Positions 57,015 to 57,454 of a stretch of DNA of 57,454 bases are shown here, piece by piece. Location of the stretch: positions 1-57,454 of the forward strand of contig CAYXBU010000003.1 in NCBI GenBank assembly GCA_964463245.1. The letters run 5' to 3'. Under the pieces are notes generated by a model. That model was not told where the DNA came from. It made no database searches and worked only from the letters and a program-made list of their open reading frames with translations. Numbering within the stretch: position 1 is the stretch's first letter; every line of letters starts with the position of its first letter. Origin of the DNA: CAMEON01 sp964463245 (GTDB lineage Bacteria; Bacillota; Clostridia; Oscillospirales; CAG-272). A program made the translations under genes and the position numbers.

Positions 57015-57266
57015 TTACTCCGCGTGAGCGACGACGTAGGCAGCCAGAGCCTCGATGTTTTGGAAGTGCTCCTTGCCGACGCCGGTCATAGGCACACCGT
57101 ACTCCTCGTCGATAGCCGAAATGATCTCCAGCGAATCGATGGAATCCAGCCCGATCCCGTCATTGAACAGGGGGGTGTCGTACTCCAGACCCTCTGCCTC
57201 CAGACCCAGCCGCTCGCAGAGCAGCTCCTTGATCCGTGCCTTTACTGCATTTGCATCCATGTTCAT
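57015..57266 (-). CDS. Acyl carrier protein (polyene/APE-type motif)
   Basis: An 83-aa carrier with Ser42 for phosphopantetheine in GIGLDSIDSLEI. The preceding LFNDGIGLDSID is closer to ACPs of aryl-polyene clusters (GLGLDSIDALEL) than to the fatty-acid consensus (LGADSLDTVEL). EELLC-type and C-terminal helix NIEALAAYVVAH are normal. ATG 57266 is three bases from GAGAGG; ATG 57260 (nine bases away) may be the true start. First visible gene of the acyl-chain operon; the following ketosynthase starts 13 bases later. Confidence 0.9.
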   Translation of the reverse strand: MNMDANAVKARIKELLCERLGLEAEGLEYDTPLFNDGIGLDSIDSLEIISAIDEEYGVPMTGVGKEHFQNIEALAAYVVAHAE

Positions 57267-57390
57267 GTACCTCTCTTTTCGATAAATAAGTATTGTTCCA
57301 CAACGATCTCTCGTTGAAATGGACTATGTTAAGGAAACGCTGATTGAATGAGGTGGTGCATATTCGGTACAGTTTTTTTGTCTGCGATTG

Positions 57391-57431
57391 CGAAAAACGC
57401 AAGATGTACCGGATGTACATCGAGTTTTTCG
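57391..57431. repeat. Imperfect inverted-repeat element upstream of the ACP gene
   Basis: CGAAAAAC (57391-57398) pairs with GTTTTTCG (57424-57431), and GATGTAC (57403-57409) pairs with GTACATC (57415-57421). The two stems form one bulged hairpin, with no T-tract on either side, so it is not a typical terminator. It may be a dispersed intergenic repeat. I see no gene between 57267 and 57454. Confidence 0.6.
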
Positions 57432-57454
57432 GCAAGAAGCAGGCGGGAAAAGAT

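Noticed and set aside
1..57454. tRNA, rRNA, insertion sequence, integrase or phage genes
   Set aside because: No cloverleaf with a GGTTCGAATC-type arm, no transposase motif and no phage structural gene was found by eye. Small tRNAs could be missed without a scan.

Overview
The window reads as chromosomal DNA of a G+C-rich, spore-forming Clostridia bacterium, most likely of the Oscillospiraceae/Ruminococcaceae type. Sporulation genes (spoIIGA-sigE, spoIVB, a cwlD-type amidase), a SCIFF peptide with its radical-SAM maturase, YerC, Hsp33, and strong TTGACA-17-TATAAT promoters with AGGAGG ribosome sites all point there. No rRNA, tRNA, CRISPR array, phage or insertion sequence was seen. A run of 100 Ns flanked by identical 55-nt ends suggests a short-read, probably metagenome-derived, assembly.

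Layout. 1-5 kb: ADP-ribosylglycohydrolase-family protein and a Ca2+-type P-ATPase. 5-11 kb: repeat-rich surface protein, MATE exporter, Y-family polymerase, EamA transporter, YolD-like protein. 11-14 kb (minus): SCIFF peptide scfA, maturase scfB and a PLP decarboxylase-family gene. 14.5-20 kb: rubredoxin, NamZ-like muramidase, SpoVB/MurJ-type flippase, and a small operon with a BadF/NagK-type sugar kinase. 20-26 kb (plus): spoIIGA-sigE, yajC, a small membrane protein, YerC, a methyltransferase, hslO, cwlD. 26-29.5 kb: a zinc-ribbon/TIR/Sel1-repeat protein facing a second ADP-ribosylglycohydrolase. 29.7-39.6 kb (minus): nadE-rsmA-two membrane genes-proB-proA-proC, preceded by a J-domain/DUF5685 operon. 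39.8-44.1 kb (plus): GT2-GtrA fusion, LRR lipoprotein, metallophosphoesterase surface protein (interrupted by the gap). 44.2-48.5 kb: zinc-ribbon membrane protein, HD hydrolase, second MATE exporter, spoIVB. 48.6-57.3 kb (minus): plsX, then a tightly overlapping acyl-chain operon (ACP, double ketosynthase, FabG, FabZ, FabD, AccD, AccA, flavodoxin-fold reductase).

Most noteworthy: (1) the acyl-chain operon encodes one 791-residue protein with an intact ketosynthase fused to a second ketosynthase that has lost all three catalytic residues, like a chain-length factor. Its ACP resembles those of aryl-polyene-type systems, and no enoyl reductase is visible. (2) The SCIFF peptide has Gly where characterised members have the Thr that accepts the thioether, plus a seventh Cys. 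(3) The TIR-Sel1 protein has a consensus promoter overlapped by a palindrome and lies next to an ADP-ribosylglycohydrolase. (4) A GT2-GtrA protein has lost its DxD motif. (5) Two surface proteins share a Cys-containing C-terminal sorting-like tail.

All calls come from reading the sequence and remembered family features; no database search was run.
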